Part shown: positions 8,456-17,762 of the stretch, one piece after another | Layout of the letters: every line of letters begins with the position of its first letter | Numbering within the stretch: position 1 is the stretch's first letter | DNA from: Paenibacillus sonchi | GTDB lineage: Bacteria; Bacillota; Bacilli; Paenibacillales; Paenibacillaceae | Length of the DNA stretch: 64,000 nt | Reading direction: 5' to 3' | Assembly: GCF_016772475.1 (NCBI RefSeq) | Contig: NZ_CP068595.1 | Coordinates: 558,001 to 622,000 of the forward strand | Notes under the pieces: generated by a model | Seen by the model: only the letters and a program-made list of their open reading frames with translations | Database searches by the model: none | Told to the model about the DNA's origin: nothing | Program-made: the position numbers and the translations under genes

Positions 8456-9333
8456 TATGAGTTCACCCCGCCTTTCCGATTGAGCCGGAATACCAGAACG
8501 CTAAGCGCCCCTACAAGAACACTGACTATCAGGCCAAGCGCCGACGCATATCCGAAGTTGAACTGTTCCAGCCCCTTTTGAAAAATATACACGCTTGAGG
8601 TAAGAGTGGAGGTTCCCGGTCCGCCCTTTGTCAGAATGTACACCTCATCAAATACCCGGATTGCCCCCATAACCGAGATCAGTGTACAGAACAGGATATG
8701 GGGCCTCAGCAGGGGAATAGTGACATGAATAATAAGCTTCAGGAAGTTCGCCCCGTCCACTCTGGCCGCTTCATACAGATCTGAGGGAACACCCTGAAGA
8801 CCTGCCAGATAGAGCATCATATAATAACCGAGGCCTTTCCACATGGTGATGAACATCAGAACGTACAGGGCAGTGCTGCTGGTTGACAGCCATGATACCT
8901 GTCCGCTGATGATACCCGCCTGTATAAGCAGATAATTAACCACCCCGTTATTGCCCAGCAGCCAGCTCCAAATCAGGGCCACCGCCACCATCGAAGTCAC
9001 GACCGGAATGTAATAAGCTGTCCGGAACATCTTCACGCCCGGAATGCGGCTGTTTACAAGGATAGCCATAAGGATGGAAATCACCTGAATAACCGGAACA
9101 ATCAAGACATACACCAGCGAATTCCATAACGAAATGATAAAATTGTGATCCTGAAAGGCTCTGGTAAAATTCTCAAAACCCACATAGTGCGTTTCGGTAA
9201 TGACCGAATAATCGGTTAATGAAAGCGGAATTCCGTAAATGATCGGCCAGAATGTAAAAGCAGCGAGAAACAAAAGACCCGGCGTCATAAACGCCCAAGC
9301 GCTGAAAGACTCGGAACGAAACCAGCTCTTCAT
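8452..9333 (-). CDS. carbohydrate ABC transporter permease, MalF/UgpA type
   Basis: About 293 residues with six predicted membrane helices and the EAA loop YEAARVDGANFLKLIIHVTIPLLRP. The N-terminus (AWAFMTPGLLFLAAFTFWPIIYG) is the usual first helix of CUT1 permeases. It pairs with the MalG-type gene just downstream and the lipoprotein gene upstream to form one importer. The substrate is not readable from the permease. NanE and the ROK kinase in the operon suggest a ManNAc-containing mono- or oligosaccharide. Confidence 0.9.
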   Translation of the reverse strand: MKSWFRSESFSAWAFMTPGLLFLAAFTFWPIIYGIPLSLTDYSVITETHYVGFENFTRAFQDHNFIISLWNSLVYVLIVPVIQVISILMAILVNSRIPGVKMFRTAYYIPVVTSMVAVALIWSWLLGNNGVVNYLLIQAGIISGQVSWLSTSSTALYVLMFITMWKGLGYYMMLYLAGLQGVPSDLYEAARVDGANFLKLIIHVTIPLLRPHILFCTLISVMGAIRVFDEVYILTKGGPGTSTLTSSVYIFQKGLEQFNFGYASALGLIVSVLVGALSVLVFRLNRKGGVNSY

Positions 9334-9403
9334 TCAATCTTCCTCCCTTCCGCTCTTTTCTAAAAGAGGGGAGGAGCAGCGCCTCCCCGAATCCGCAACC
9401 GGA

Positions 9404-10732
9404 TTATGAACCCTGGCTTATGATTCTGTTCACTTCCTTCTCCACGGCATCCAGTGTCTGCTTGATGTCCGCCCCGTTTAGCAATATTTCCTGGAATCCG
9501 CGGGCAATGGCGGAGTTGATATCGGATGCGCTTGGAACTCCGACCATATAATCAGTAGCTTTATCCAGGCTTTGCGAAGAAACAACCTTCGCCTCAGCTT
9601 CAAGAGTACCGTCGGATTCCGTGAAGAAAGGATCTTGGATCGATGCTTTAGAGGACGGCAGTGTGTTGGCAACCTTGGAGAAGGAAGTCTGATTATCCGC
9701 ATTGGTCACGAATGCGGCGAATTCCACCGCCTGCTCCGGATTCTTCGACTTCTGCGGCACAACCAGATCCATGGAATTGGAGAGGCGCAGGTTGGCTTTG
9801 CCTGTCGGAAGCTGAACCGCAATCGTATTTGCATACACATCCGGCGCCGAGGTTTTGATAAAATTGATAAACGTTGGTCCTGACAGCTGGAAAGCTACCT
9901 GTTCACCGGAAAAATACTGGATCTGCTTTTTGAAATCCGCATCCTCCTTCAGAACCACGCCCTCTTTCATCAAATCGCGCATTTGGGAGATCATTGCCTC
10001 AGCTTCAGGCGTATTGAAGGCCGCTGCTGTTTTGTCCTCATTCAGAATGGAGATTCCGTCTATCGGGAACAGCTTGGATACAAGCTGCTGCGCATAACCG
10101 GCCGCACCGGTCTGCTTATGAATCTGACGGGCCCACTCGATCAGCTCTTCCCGGGTTTTCGGCGGATTGGCAGGATCCAGGCCTGCCTTCTCCACGAGCT
10201 TTTTATTCATGAATAAGACTTCCGTACCTGTATACCATGGAAGAGAATAAGCTTTGCCGTCAATAACAGTAGAGTTATAAATCCCTTCAAAGTAAGAATT
10301 CCTCTCTTCACCCGTTAGATATTCCGCCAGATTCAGTAAAGCACCTTTGCTCCCCAATTGGCTGGCGAATTCTGTATTGAGATTTACTACATCGGGGCTT
10401 TTGCCGCTGGCTGTACTTGTCAGCAGCCTTTGTGAGATGGCATCGTAGGGATAATCCTTCCATTCAACCGTTACACCAGGGTGGCTTTCCTCGTATTTCG
10501 CGATCAGATCATTGAAATAGTCATTAAAGGTAGGCTGAAGGGCAATCGTCCAAAATTCCAGCGTAACAGGTTCCGCTTGGGGACTATCCGTCTGTTCAGC
10601 AGGTGCACCGGTGGCATTTGCAGTGTTGGCCGGAGCAGCCGGATTTCCATTTCCTCCACACCCGGCAAGCAGCATCGACAACGCCAATACAACGAACAGC
10701 GACAGAATAAAGAACGGTCTGTTTGTCCTCAC
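9404..10732 (-). CDS. extracellular sugar-binding lipoprotein (ABC family 1)
   Basis: About 442 residues. It has a lipoprotein signal peptide (FFILSLFVVLALSMLLAGC, Cys of the lipobox near residue 25), a Gly/Ala/Asn linker and the solute-binding domain starting VTLEFWTIALQPTFNDYFND, as in family 1 carbohydrate-binding proteins. The GTG start at 10732 follows AAGGGGG by seven bases. It is the first gene of a run of eight close or overlapping minus-strand genes reaching to 1934, so the promoter just upstream probably drives the operon. Confidence 0.9.
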   Translation of the reverse strand: MRTNRPFFILSLFVVLALSMLLAGCGGNGNPAAPANTANATGAPAEQTDSPQAEPVTLEFWTIALQPTFNDYFNDLIAKYEESHPGVTVEWKDYPYDAISQRLLTSTASGKSPDVVNLNTEFASQLGSKGALLNLAEYLTGEERNSYFEGIYNSTVIDGKAYSLPWYTGTEVLFMNKKLVEKAGLDPANPPKTREELIEWARQIHKQTGAAGYAQQLVSKLFPIDGISILNEDKTAAAFNTPEAEAMISQMRDLMKEGVVLKEDADFKKQIQYFSGEQVAFQLSGPTFINFIKTSAPDVYANTIAVQLPTGKANLRLSNSMDLVVPQKSKNPEQAVEFAAFVTNADNQTSFSKVANTLPSSKASIQDPFFTESDGTLEAEAKVVSSQSLDKATDYMVGVPSASDINSAIARGFQEILLNGADIKQTLDAVEKEVNRIISQGS

Positions 10733-10812
10733 ACAAAATCCCCCTTAATAGTGGTGTAAGACGAGAGTTACGCCAATGTCAGATTCCCTAACTTAACCCT
10801 CTCTTTCTTAGG

Positions 10813-10818
10813 AGTATA
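10813..10818 (-). promoter_or_regulatory. candidate extended -10 box of the sugar operon
   Basis: On the minus strand TATACT is preceded by TGC, giving an extended -10 element, about 80 bases before the GTG start at 10732. The -35 region (TTCATT, 17 bases upstream) is poor. No clear catabolite-response element was found nearby. Confidence 0.4.
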
Positions 10819-10894
10819 GCAGGCTTTGCCATAAAAATGAATATTTTTTTCTAAAATAAAATAAAAAAAGAAATTCTCCTCCTTTTCAGTCCAC

Positions 10895-10938
10895 AAAAAA
10901 GCTTGCAGAGGAAAGCGATGCCTTCCCTGCAAGCTTTT
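10895..10938 (-). terminator. intrinsic terminator of the first chitinase gene
   Basis: On the minus strand AAAGCTTGCAG pairs with CTGCAAGCTTT around a loop containing GGCATCGC and is followed by Ts. It lies ~80 bases past the stop of the chitinase gene at 11020. It closely resembles the terminator at 1873-1916. Confidence 0.8.
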
Positions 10939-11019
10939 GCCGAACAATGTGAATCTGTATGACAACCCATGATTACAATAAATGCGGTTTGAAAAGTTGT
11001 GCCCATTCCCTACCCGCTT

Positions 11020-13449
11020 TTAGTCCAGCTGCCAAAGGGCGGCCGTCGTGGCCGGTTCCCAGCCCTGCAGCGAGGTATGCGATTGCAGGCAGATGTACGT
11101 TTTGCCGTCGTAGCTTACTTTATCGCCTGTTGTATAGGCCACTCCTGCGGCCCAGGCGGATGCGCCGGGCGTTGCGGACGGGTTGACAGTAGCGGTTGGC
11201 ACGGGTGTTGCCGTCTGTACAGGCGTTGATGTTGGTTTCACCGTAGCCGTTGGCGTAGCCGTCGGCGCCGGCGTGGTGTTGCCGCAGCTGCCAATCGCTT
11301 TCCAGACCCCGAAGGTGCCGCTCAGGTCAGGGCGTTCCCCCTGTGTCCACCACTGGGCTTCATACAGCACACCTTCATAGGAGGCCTGCTGCCCCTTGGT
11401 ATATACGGCTGTTGCGCTCCAAGCCTCTGCCGTACATTGTCCCGGTGTTGCCGTCGGCGTCACAGTAGATGTAGGCGTTGGGGTTGGTTTCACTGTAGCT
11501 GTTGGCGTCGGCGTCGGTGTTGCCGTCGGTTTCACTGTGGCTGTTGGCGTTGGTGTCGGTGTAGCCGTCGGTTTTACTGTGGCTGTTGGCGTTGGTGTTG
11601 GCTTCGCGGTAGCCGTTGCCGTGGCTGACGGTGTCGGGGTTGGGGTCACACCTCCATACAGCTTGTCGTATTCCTTCTGCGACGAGCTGCCGTTCAGGAT
11701 AAAACGCTGCGGACCGCCGGAGAAATTCAGCTTCATCATGCCCTGCAGCTCAAGGGTCGCACCATTTGCTATGGCTTGTGATGCCGTTCCGGTCAGCCGG
11801 TAGCGGTTGAAATCCCAGGCTGTCGAGATTCGCTCCACAGCTCCCGCTCCCCAGGCTGAGGTCAGCGCAGTTGTGGTCGGCAGATCAAATTCAAGCTTCC
11901 AGCCCCCGGGAATCTCCGCTCCAGTGTTGTTGGTTATTTTCAGCGAATAGGTATAGTTCGGATGATCGTAGGTGCCGCCGAAGGAAATGCTGAAATTTTT
12001 GGGTGAAGGCAATACCGGCTTGACGGGGCCGCCCGGCGCACCAGCCGTTTTCAACTGTTCGTAGGCATAGTCAGTCAGCGAGCTGCCGTATGTGCATGTG
12101 CCGTCCGCCTGCTGGGAATAGTCTCCCGTCAGCTCCCAGAGCATCATCCCGCCGAGGCCTTTTTCCTTAATATAGTTCAGCTTGTAGCCCAGCGATTCCT
12201 TATCCTCATAAGTCAGGAACACCTTCTTGTCTGCGTTGTACAGATACGGTGTTTTGGTTACAGGGTCAAAAAACCGCTGATTGGCCGGATCTTTCAGCAG
12301 ATTCAGGATATGCCAGACGGGGTTAGCCCCGGAAGGCTTCTCCGGAGCAGGATCATTCCAGATGCCGTAAATTCCGTCTGCTCCCCCGCCCGTAGTCGGA
12401 GCAGTACCATAGAGGCCCGTGTTATTTATCCCGCCGCTGACATTTTTCCAGCCCCGCGAGTAGTAAGGAACCCCAATGACGATTTTTTCAGGCGGAAGTG
12501 TACCGAGATAGTACCGGACTGCCCAGTCCGTGTTCAGCACCGGCGTACCCAGTGCAGCCGTTTCCGTGTCGCGGGAATCCGGGTAGAGGGCGGATTGCGG
12601 CCCCACATAGCCGTTCCACGCGCCGTGGAAATCATAGGTCATGAGATTTGCCCAATCCAAATAGGAATTCGCTTCACCAAGCTTCATCCCGCCGAGAACC
12701 CACGAAGAAGCCGTCGCAGCGATAGTCAGGTCATATTTCTGGTTATCCTGCGCACCCGCGAGATCCAGCTTTTCACGCAGCTTTTTCATCAGAAGCACAT
12801 AGTTGTCATAATTGACCGCACGCAAAGGCTCGGCCACGGAGGAGTCAATCGGGTTGCCGGAAAGTGCGGTGCCGGACGGATATTCCCAGTCAATATCTAC
12901 CCCGTTGAACTGATATGTGCGCAGAAAATCCACCACGCTGTTGGCAAAGGTCTCCCGGCCTGCCGCCGAATTCGCCATATTGTAAAAACCGCCTGAGGCG
13001 GACCAGCCGCCGACGGAAATCAGGGTGCGCACATCCGGGTAGAGCCGTTTGTATTTGATCAGCTGATTAAAATGCCCTTTGAACGGCACATCGGTAAGCT
13101 GACCGGAATAGTCTTTTTCAATCGCCGCTGCACGGTCCATGAAGTCAATTTTGTTCTGGGCATTCACTTTGGCAAAAGCATAGTTAATGTGTGTGATTTT
13201 GCTCCAAGGAATTTTGCTCACCGTATAAAAGCCTTTGTTCTCCTGATCCCCCCATTCAGGGAAATAGGCAACAATCTTGCGGGGATGGTCCGCAGCAGGC
13301 GGTGGTGCCTCAGCAGCAGCTCCGGCCGCGACTGCCACCAGCTTAGCGCTGCTTCCTGACCCTGGATAGAAGGGCAAGAGAAGGGTCAGCCCCATCAATA
13401 CCGCCAGCAGAGAAGGTAATGTTACACGCCTTGACTTCAATCGTTTCAT
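11020..13449 (-). CDS. secreted GH18 chitinase, CBM2-like module and two CBM5/12 modules
   Basis: A secreted enzyme of ~809 residues that hydrolyses chitin. In order: signal peptide (residues ~1-35); GH18 domain (~55-440) with the motif GVDIDWEYP, where Glu189 is the catalytic acid; a beta-sandwich CBM2-like module (~470-590, [20 protein letters not shown]); Thr/Pro linker repeats; a CBM5/12 module ([17 protein letters not shown]); a second linker; and a second CBM5/12 ([20 protein letters not shown]). The ATG at 13449 is chosen because GGAGG lies eight bases upstream. An in-frame ATG 15 bases earlier has no such site. The linker and tail nearly duplicate those of the neighbouring chitinase. 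The 13465-13591 gap holds a 10-bp inverted repeat (AACGGCGTTC and GAACGCCGTT, ~60 bases apart) without a T run. Confidence 0.93.
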   Translation of the reverse strand: MKRLKSRRVTLPSLLAVLMGLTLLLPFYPGSGSSAKLVAVAAGAAAEAPPPAADHPRKIVAYFPEWGDQENKGFYTVSKIPWSKITHINYAFAKVNAQNKIDFMDRAAAIEKDYSGQLTDVPFKGHFNQLIKYKRLYPDVRTLISVGGWSASGGFYNMANSAAGRETFANSVVDFLRTYQFNGVDIDWEYPSGTALSGNPIDSSVAEPLRAVNYDNYVLLMKKLREKLDLAGAQDNQKYDLTIAATASSWVLGGMKLGEANSYLDWANLMTYDFHGAWNGYVGPQSALYPDSRDTETAALGTPVLNTDWAVRYYLGTLPPEKIVIGVPYYSRGWKNVSGGINNTGLYGTAPTTGGGADGIYGIWNDPAPEKPSGANPVWHILNLLKDPANQRFFDPVTKTPYLYNADKKVFLTYEDKESLGYKLNYIKEKGLGGMMLWELTGDYSQQADGTCTYGSSLTDYAYEQLKTAGAPGGPVKPVLPSPKNFSISFGGTYDHPNYTYSLKITNNTGAEIPGGWKLEFDLPTTTALTSAWGAGAVERISTAWDFNRYRLTGTASQAIANGATLELQGMMKLNFSGGPQRFILNGSSSQKEYDKLYGGVTPTPTPSATATATAKPTPTPTATVKPTATPTPTPTATVKPTATPTPTPTATVKPTPTPTSTVTPTATPGQCTAEAWSATAVYTKGQQASYEGVLYEAQWWTQGERPDLSGTFGVWKAIGSCGNTTPAPTATPTATVKPTSTPVQTATPVPTATVNPSATPGASAWAAGVAYTTGDKVSYDGKTYICLQSHTSLQGWEPATTAALWQLD
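11031..11480 (-). repeat. chitinase tail repeat, copy 1
   Basis: Both CBM5/12 modules and the linker between them are nearly the same at nucleotide level as 13603-14055 in the neighbouring chitinase gene, with only scattered substitutions by eye. The Thr/Pro linker beyond (11440-11640) consists of short tandem repeats coding [16 protein letters not shown] units. Confidence 0.8.
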
Positions 13450-13591
13450 CTTGCATTCCTCCACTTTCAGATCATGTTATTGCCATAAAATGCAGAAACG
13501 GCGTTCGCTTGCACAAATCCTGTACCGTTAAAATAAACCCGGAAGGGAGGTTGCTGCCGGAACGCCGTTGTATGATGCCTGCCCTATTATT

Positions 13592-15532
13592 CTAGTTCAG
13601 CTGCCATAGGGCCGGTGTTACCGCCGGTTCCCAGCCCTCCAGCGAGGTATGAGATTGCAGGCAGGTGTACGTTTTGCCGCTGTAGCTTACTTTATCGCCT
13701 GTTGTATAGGCCACTCCTGCGGCCCAGGCGGATGCGCCGGGCGTGGCCGACGGATTGACTGTAGCGGTTGGCACGGGTGTTGCCGTCTGTACAGGTGTTG
13801 ATGTTGGTTTCACCGTAGCCGTCGGCGTTGGCGTTGGCGTGGTGTTGCCGCAGCTGCCGATCGCCTTCCAGACCCCGAAGGCCCCGCTCAGATCAGGGCG
13901 TTCCCCCTGTGTCCACCACTGGGCTTCATACAGCACACCTCCATAGGAGGCCTGCTGCCCCTTGGTATATACGGCTGTTGCGCTCCAAGCCTCCGCCGAA
14001 CATTGCCCCGGTGTTGCCGTCGGCGTCACAGTAGATGTAGGCGTTGGGGTTGGTTTCACTGTAGCCGTTGGCGTCGGCGTCGGTGTAGCTGTTGGCGTCG
14101 GTGTAGCCGTCGGTTTCACTGTGGCCGTTGGCGTTGCTGTTGGTTTCACTGTAGCTGTCGGCGTAGGGGTCGGCACTACTCCGCCGCCCAGATCGGTGTT
14201 CAGCTTGGTTTGCAGCGTTTTGTTGCGGTCGCCGCTGGTCTCCCAGAACATCGCTCCTGCTAGACCTTTGGTTTTGATGTAGCTGGTTTTATAGCCGATG
14301 GACTCCGCGTCATCATAGCTGATGAATGTTTGTGTAGACGGATTATAGAGATATGGAACTTTAGCGGTGTTGTTCCAGTAGCGCGTATAACCGTTTTTGT
14401 TAATATAGTTGGCTTCGAGATCCCAGAAATCATAATTCCCCTTTTCCCAAGTGCCTGTAGACGAAATACCGGCTGACACCTGATATTGCCCGTTTCCTGT
14501 ACCCGGCGCACCGCCCCAGCCGCGTCCATAGAACGGCAGGCCCAAGACCAATTTGTTCGCAGGGACTCCGTTTGCCAGATAGCTTGTGACAGCCTTGTCG
14601 ATATTGAAATTCGCCGGATCGCTCAGACCTGACGAGGCTGCCGCCGGGTCATAGTAGAGCGGAGAATTGTGTCCGGTAGTCGTGTTCCAGCTGCCGTTGA
14701 AGTCATAGGTCATAATGTTGATCCAGTCGACAATGGCCGCAATCCCGCTGAGATTGTTATTCTGAACGTAGGCAGGGCTTGCACCGGAGGCAATGGTCAG
14801 CAGATAGGTTTTGCCGTCAGCGGTTCCGGCGGCATTCAGCTTTTCACGGATTTTCTGCAGCAGCAGCACATAATTCTGCTTATCCTCCGGACGGTAGCTG
14901 TTGCCTGCCAGCCCTCCGCTGACCGGGTATTCCCAGTCCAGATCGACACCATCCATATGATATTTGCGGATGAAATCGACTGCGGAATTCGCGAATACTT
15001 CGCGGGTCGCTGCTGTAGCGGCAACATCCGAGAAACGGTTTGACCAGGTCCAGCCGCCAATGGATATCACCGTTTTGAGATTCGGGTTCTTTTCTTTCAG
15101 TTTCCAGAGCTGCTTCAGGTTGCCTTTAATCGGATCATCCCACTTGTCATCCCCGAAGCTTTTCTGGGCATCAATCCAGGGATCACCCAGCACAACCGTT
15201 CCATTCGGAACGCTGATCGTTTGGCCTTGCTCATTTTGGCAGGTCCAGGTGACCGGATTCGGTCCGGTCGGGTCAGGATTGCCGTGAACCCCGTTCCAGC
15301 ATATATCGGCAAACGCGTAGTTGATCACATTCATTTTACCGGGATCGATATCCGTTACGTTGTAGGACCGCCCGTAGGCCGCCCAGGAAGCATAATAACC
15401 GACGAGCTTGTAACCCGCAGCCGCATTTGCAGTTTTGACACTGGTGCCTATCGTTGAAAAGAGTGCGATTACAAGAGCAACGGCCATGCCAAGCGCAAAG
15501 GTTTTTCGAAATCTGCTGTTTTTCGACTTCAT
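13592..15532 (-). CDS. secreted GH18 chitinase with two CBM5/12 modules
   Basis: About 646 residues. Signal peptide ending near TANAA; GH18 catalytic domain (residues ~42-440) with GGW and DGVDLDWEYP, where the Glu of DWE (~201) is catalytic; a Thr/Pro linker of short repeats; then two CBM5/12 chitin-binding modules separated by a second linker. The start is set at the second ATG (15532), eight bases behind GAGGAGG. The first ATG (15538) is only three bases from it. The catalytic domain differs from that of the downstream chitinase (for example a longer N-terminal insertion, DICWNGVHGNPDP), so the two enzymes probably act differently on chitin while sharing a binding tail. Confidence 0.93.
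   Translation of the reverse strand: MKSKNSRFRKTFALGMAVALVIALFSTIGTSVKTANAAAGYKLVGYYASWAAYGRSYNVTDIDPGKMNVINYAFADICWNGVHGNPDPTGPNPVTWTCQNEQGQTISVPNGTVVLGDPWIDAQKSFGDDKWDDPIKGNLKQLWKLKEKNPNLKTVISIGGWTWSNRFSDVAATAATREVFANSAVDFIRKYHMDGVDLDWEYPVSGGLAGNSYRPEDKQNYVLLLQKIREKLNAAGTADGKTYLLTIASGASPAYVQNNNLSGIAAIVDWINIMTYDFNGSWNTTTGHNSPLYYDPAAASSGLSDPANFNIDKAVTSYLANGVPANKLVLGLPFYGRGWGGAPGTGNGQYQVSAGISSTGTWEKGNYDFWDLEANYINKNGYTRYWNNTAKVPYLYNPSTQTFISYDDAESIGYKTSYIKTKGLAGAMFWETSGDRNKTLQTKLNTDLGGGVVPTPTPTATVKPTATPTATVKPTATPTPTATPTPTPTATVKPTPTPTSTVTPTATPGQCSAEAWSATAVYTKGQQASYGGVLYEAQWWTQGERPDLSGAFGVWKAIGSCGNTTPTPTPTATVKPTSTPVQTATPVPTATVNPSATPGASAWAAGVAYTTGDKVSYSGKTYTCLQSHTSLEGWEPAVTPALWQLN
13603..14055 (-). 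repeat. chitinase tail repeat, copy 2
   Basis: Near-identical partner of 11031-11480: two CBM5/12 modules and linker. The Thr/Pro linker beyond it (to ~14180) has a different number of repeat units than copy 1. The two copies are direct repeats ~2.6 kb apart. Confidence 0.8.
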
Positions 15533-15538
15533 TTTCAT

Positions 15539-15920
15539 TTACCTCCTCGGTTCAATGCATAGCTTACAGTACTGCTTTACAGGCAAAGCTCCCCAAAGTC
15601 ACCTCCTGGTTCGGATTCACCTTCATCCAGTGTCTCTATCAGATTCACGAGATCAGGATGGTAGATTAAGCACACAAAAAAGCGCACGAAAAATAATCTG
15701 TGCCCTTACTGGTGTTGCTGTTCACGGGTTGCAATCTCGGTAATGTTGTCCGGGCACCTGCTTATACCTGCATAACGGTTGGGGGATGGTGAGCATGTGG
15801 GAGAATTTATAACGCAAGAAGGATGAAGGCAATCTTATTGTCATATAAAGCACCTGATTAATCTAGGGAGAAATTTCCATAGTCGGGGGATAATATCATC
15901 TAATTTCCAAATTATGTACC
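15539..15920. other. chitinase upstream region, no gene seen
   Basis: About 380 bases without a convincing open frame. On the minus strand a GTTGC/GCAAC hairpin lies near 15713-15732. Further down there is a stretch with GTGCGC, six Ts and GTGTGC. I could not fit it to a known riboswitch, including class I cyclic-di-GMP. No promoter is called. Confidence 0.4.
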
Positions 15921-15960
15921 AAAAAAAGGCTATACTGTCCCTCACTTGGGCAGCATAGCC
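15921..15960 (-). terminator. intrinsic terminator after rdgB
   Basis: On the minus strand GGCTATGCTGCCC pairs imperfectly with GGGACAGTATAGCC and is followed by seven Ts, 28 bases after the rdgB stop at 15988. Confidence 0.85.
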
Positions 15961-15987
15961 TTCATTCATTTTAAGTTAGGGTTGCTT

Positions 15988-16641
15988 TTACTGATTCTGC
16001 TGTCCCTGCTGTCCCTGCTGCGCCGCAAGCTTCCCGGTTAAGAGCATAAGCGCCTTGCCCCGGTGGCTGATCGCCTGCTTCTCTTCCAGCGTCAGCTCGG
16101 CCATGGTTTTTTCATACTCTGCCAGGTAAAAGAGGGGATCATAGCCGAAGCCGCCTGCCCCCGCCTGCTCAGAGGTGATCCAGCCTTCCACGGTTCCCTC
16201 AGCAGTCAATTCTGTGCCCGTCACTGGATCGTACAAAGACAAAGCACAGACAAAGCGGGCTGTACTTAGCAGCGGCTGGCCGGTGTCTTCCCCCTGCTTC
16301 AGCTTCTCCAGCTCGTTCAGCAGCTTCAGATTATTCTCCATATCGTCCGCGCCTTCACCCGCATAACGGGCCGAGTAGACCCCCGGTTTTCCATCCAGGG
16401 CATCGACACAGAGACCGGAGTCATCCGCCAGAACGGGGAAGCCGAGGGCGTCCCCGACCGCTTTTGACTTTTTCAGCGCATTCTCGGCAAAAGTCGTTCC
16501 ATCCTCCACCACATCGGGCAGACCGGGATAATCGAACATGCTTTTAACGGTCAGGCCAAGCGGTGCAAACGCATGCTGGAACTCGCGCACCTTGCCTTGA
16601 TTCTTCGTCGCTACAATCAGAACACCGCTGCCGGACTCCAT
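15988..16641 (-). CDS. rdgB: RdgB-family dITP/XTP pyrophosphatase
   Basis: A housecleaning enzyme that hydrolyses non-canonical purine triphosphates (dITP, XTP) to monophosphates. Family signatures are visible: VLIVATKNQGKVREF at the N-terminus, DGTTFAENALKKSKAV, VLADDSGLCVDALDGKPGVYSARYAG and the late GFGYDPLFY. Of ~217 residues, the last ~12 are a Gln-rich low-complexity tail (QQGQQGQQ) that is not part of the fold. It starts one base after the rph stop, behind AAGAGGTG inside the rph end, so it is translationally coupled. The order gerM-rph-rdgB is the Bacillus arrangement. Confidence 0.95.
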   Translation of the reverse strand: MESGSGVLIVATKNQGKVREFQHAFAPLGLTVKSMFDYPGLPDVVEDGTTFAENALKKSKAVGDALGFPVLADDSGLCVDALDGKPGVYSARYAGEGADDMENNLKLLNELEKLKQGEDTGQPLLSTARFVCALSLYDPVTGTELTAEGTVEGWITSEQAGAGGFGYDPLFYLAEYEKTMAELTLEEKQAISHRGKALMLLTGKLAAQQGQQGQQNQ

Positions 16642-16642
16642 A

Positions 16643-17401
16643 CTACACCTCTTGGCCGGTTTGGCCTGCAGGAATTTTGAGCGCGATGGCTCCCAGCACT
16701 TCCTTCTGCACAGCGATCAGCTCATAAATCCCCTTCTCGCCCAGGCCCAGCAGCTGATCCAGCTCCTGGCGGGTGAACGGACGCTCTTCGCCGGTGCCCT
16801 GGACCTCTACAAAAGCCCCGCCGCCGGTCATCACCACATTCATATCGACCTTCGCCTTGGAATCCTCTTCATAGTTCAGATCGAGCAGCGTCTCATCGCC
16901 GACAACCCCCACGCTGATCGCCGCCAGATAATCTGTAATCGGAAACACGCTCAGCTTATGCTGCAGCGCAATTTTGTTAACCGCAAAAGCCATGGCTACA
17001 AAAGCACCCGTAATCGAAGCCGTCCGGGTCCCGCCGTCTGCCTGAATGACATCGCAGTCCAGCGTAATGCTGCGCTCGCCGAGAGCATGCAGGTTCACCA
17101 CGGAACGCAGTGCCCGGCCGATCAGCCGCTGTATTTCCATCGTGCGTCCGGTCAGCTTGCCGCGTGCCGCTTCCCGCTGGTTGCGCGTCTGTGTGGCACG
17201 GGGAAGCATGGAGTACTCAGCCGTGACCCAGCCTTTGCCCTGTCCTTTCAGGAACGGGGGAACCTTCTCGTCCACAGTTGCGGTACAAATGACCTTGGTG
17301 TCCCCCATTTCAATGATTACAGAACCTTCAGCATATTTATTGGTTTGGGTGGTTATTGTCAGCGGCCTAAGCTGATCTGCATGGCGCCCGTTTGATCTCA
17401 T
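16643..17401 (-). CDS. rph: ribonuclease PH
   Basis: A phosphorolytic 3'-5' exoribonuclease that trims tRNA 3' ends. The ~252-residue sequence shows the RNase PH hallmarks [67 protein letters not shown] and the phosphate-site region [19 protein letters not shown]. The ATG at 17401 is preceded by GGAGG at a spacing of eight bases. The last ~13 residues ([10 protein letters not shown]) are the usual loose tail. It is co-transcribed with rdgB. Confidence 0.96.
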   Translation of the reverse strand: MRSNGRHADQLRPLTITTQTNKYAEGSVIIEMGDTKVICTATVDEKVPPFLKGQGKGWVTAEYSMLPRATQTRNQREAARGKLTGRTMEIQRLIGRALRSVVNLHALGERSITLDCDVIQADGGTRTASITGAFVAMAFAVNKIALQHKLSVFPITDYLAAISVGVVGDETLLDLNYEEDSKAKVDMNVVMTGGGAFVEVQGTGEERPFTRQELDQLLGLGEKGIYELIAVQKEVLGAIALKIPAGQTGQEV

Positions 17402-17762
17402 CTTTTCTGCCTCCTACATCTTTAGCTCTAAGTTTGTTGTGAATTCCGCCTGGCCCTGTGCACGTATGTTTACGGGTAATAAAGCCCCTGCAGCAACATT
17501 TCGCCCTCTTATATTCTAAGCAGAAAGGGATGCCGTCCTCGACTGCTCAGGACGGCATCACCATTAAAGTTCATCTATAAGATTTGGAAGAGCTTACGCG
17601 ACAGCTTAGTGTCTTGTTCCCGCAGCACAGATACCTGCAACGCTTACGGCAAACAGCCGGTTCAGGAGAGTTCTTTCTCCTTCCAGGCAGCCGTTTCTTG
17701 TTAGCAAGCTTTATTCTACCAAAGAGCAGGCATAAAAGCATCTTTTGACCTTGCTTTCGATT
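17402..17762 (-). other. gerM-rph spacer with a strong hairpin
   Basis: A 360-base gap without a gene. At 17528-17560 an 11-bp perfect stem (GATGCCGTCCT with AGGACGGCATC, nine-base loop) lies without a flanking T run, so it may be an mRNA-processing or stabilising hairpin rather than a classic terminator. Several weaker inverted repeats (GAACCGGCTG region) lie between it and gerM. Confidence 0.5.

Noticed and set aside
11183..11803. Long plus-strand open frames of Val/Gly repeats opposite the chitinase linkers
   Set aside because: They mirror the Thr/Pro linker repeats of the minus-strand chitinases, have no ribosome-binding site and are pure low complexity.
13743..14282. Similar Val/Gly plus-strand frames opposite the second chitinase linker
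   Set aside because: The same mirror effect of a repetitive linker; not genes.
15661..15780. Class I cyclic-di-GMP riboswitch before the chitinase gene
   Set aside because: The conserved GGGCAAACC and GACGCAAAGCC-type segments are missing.
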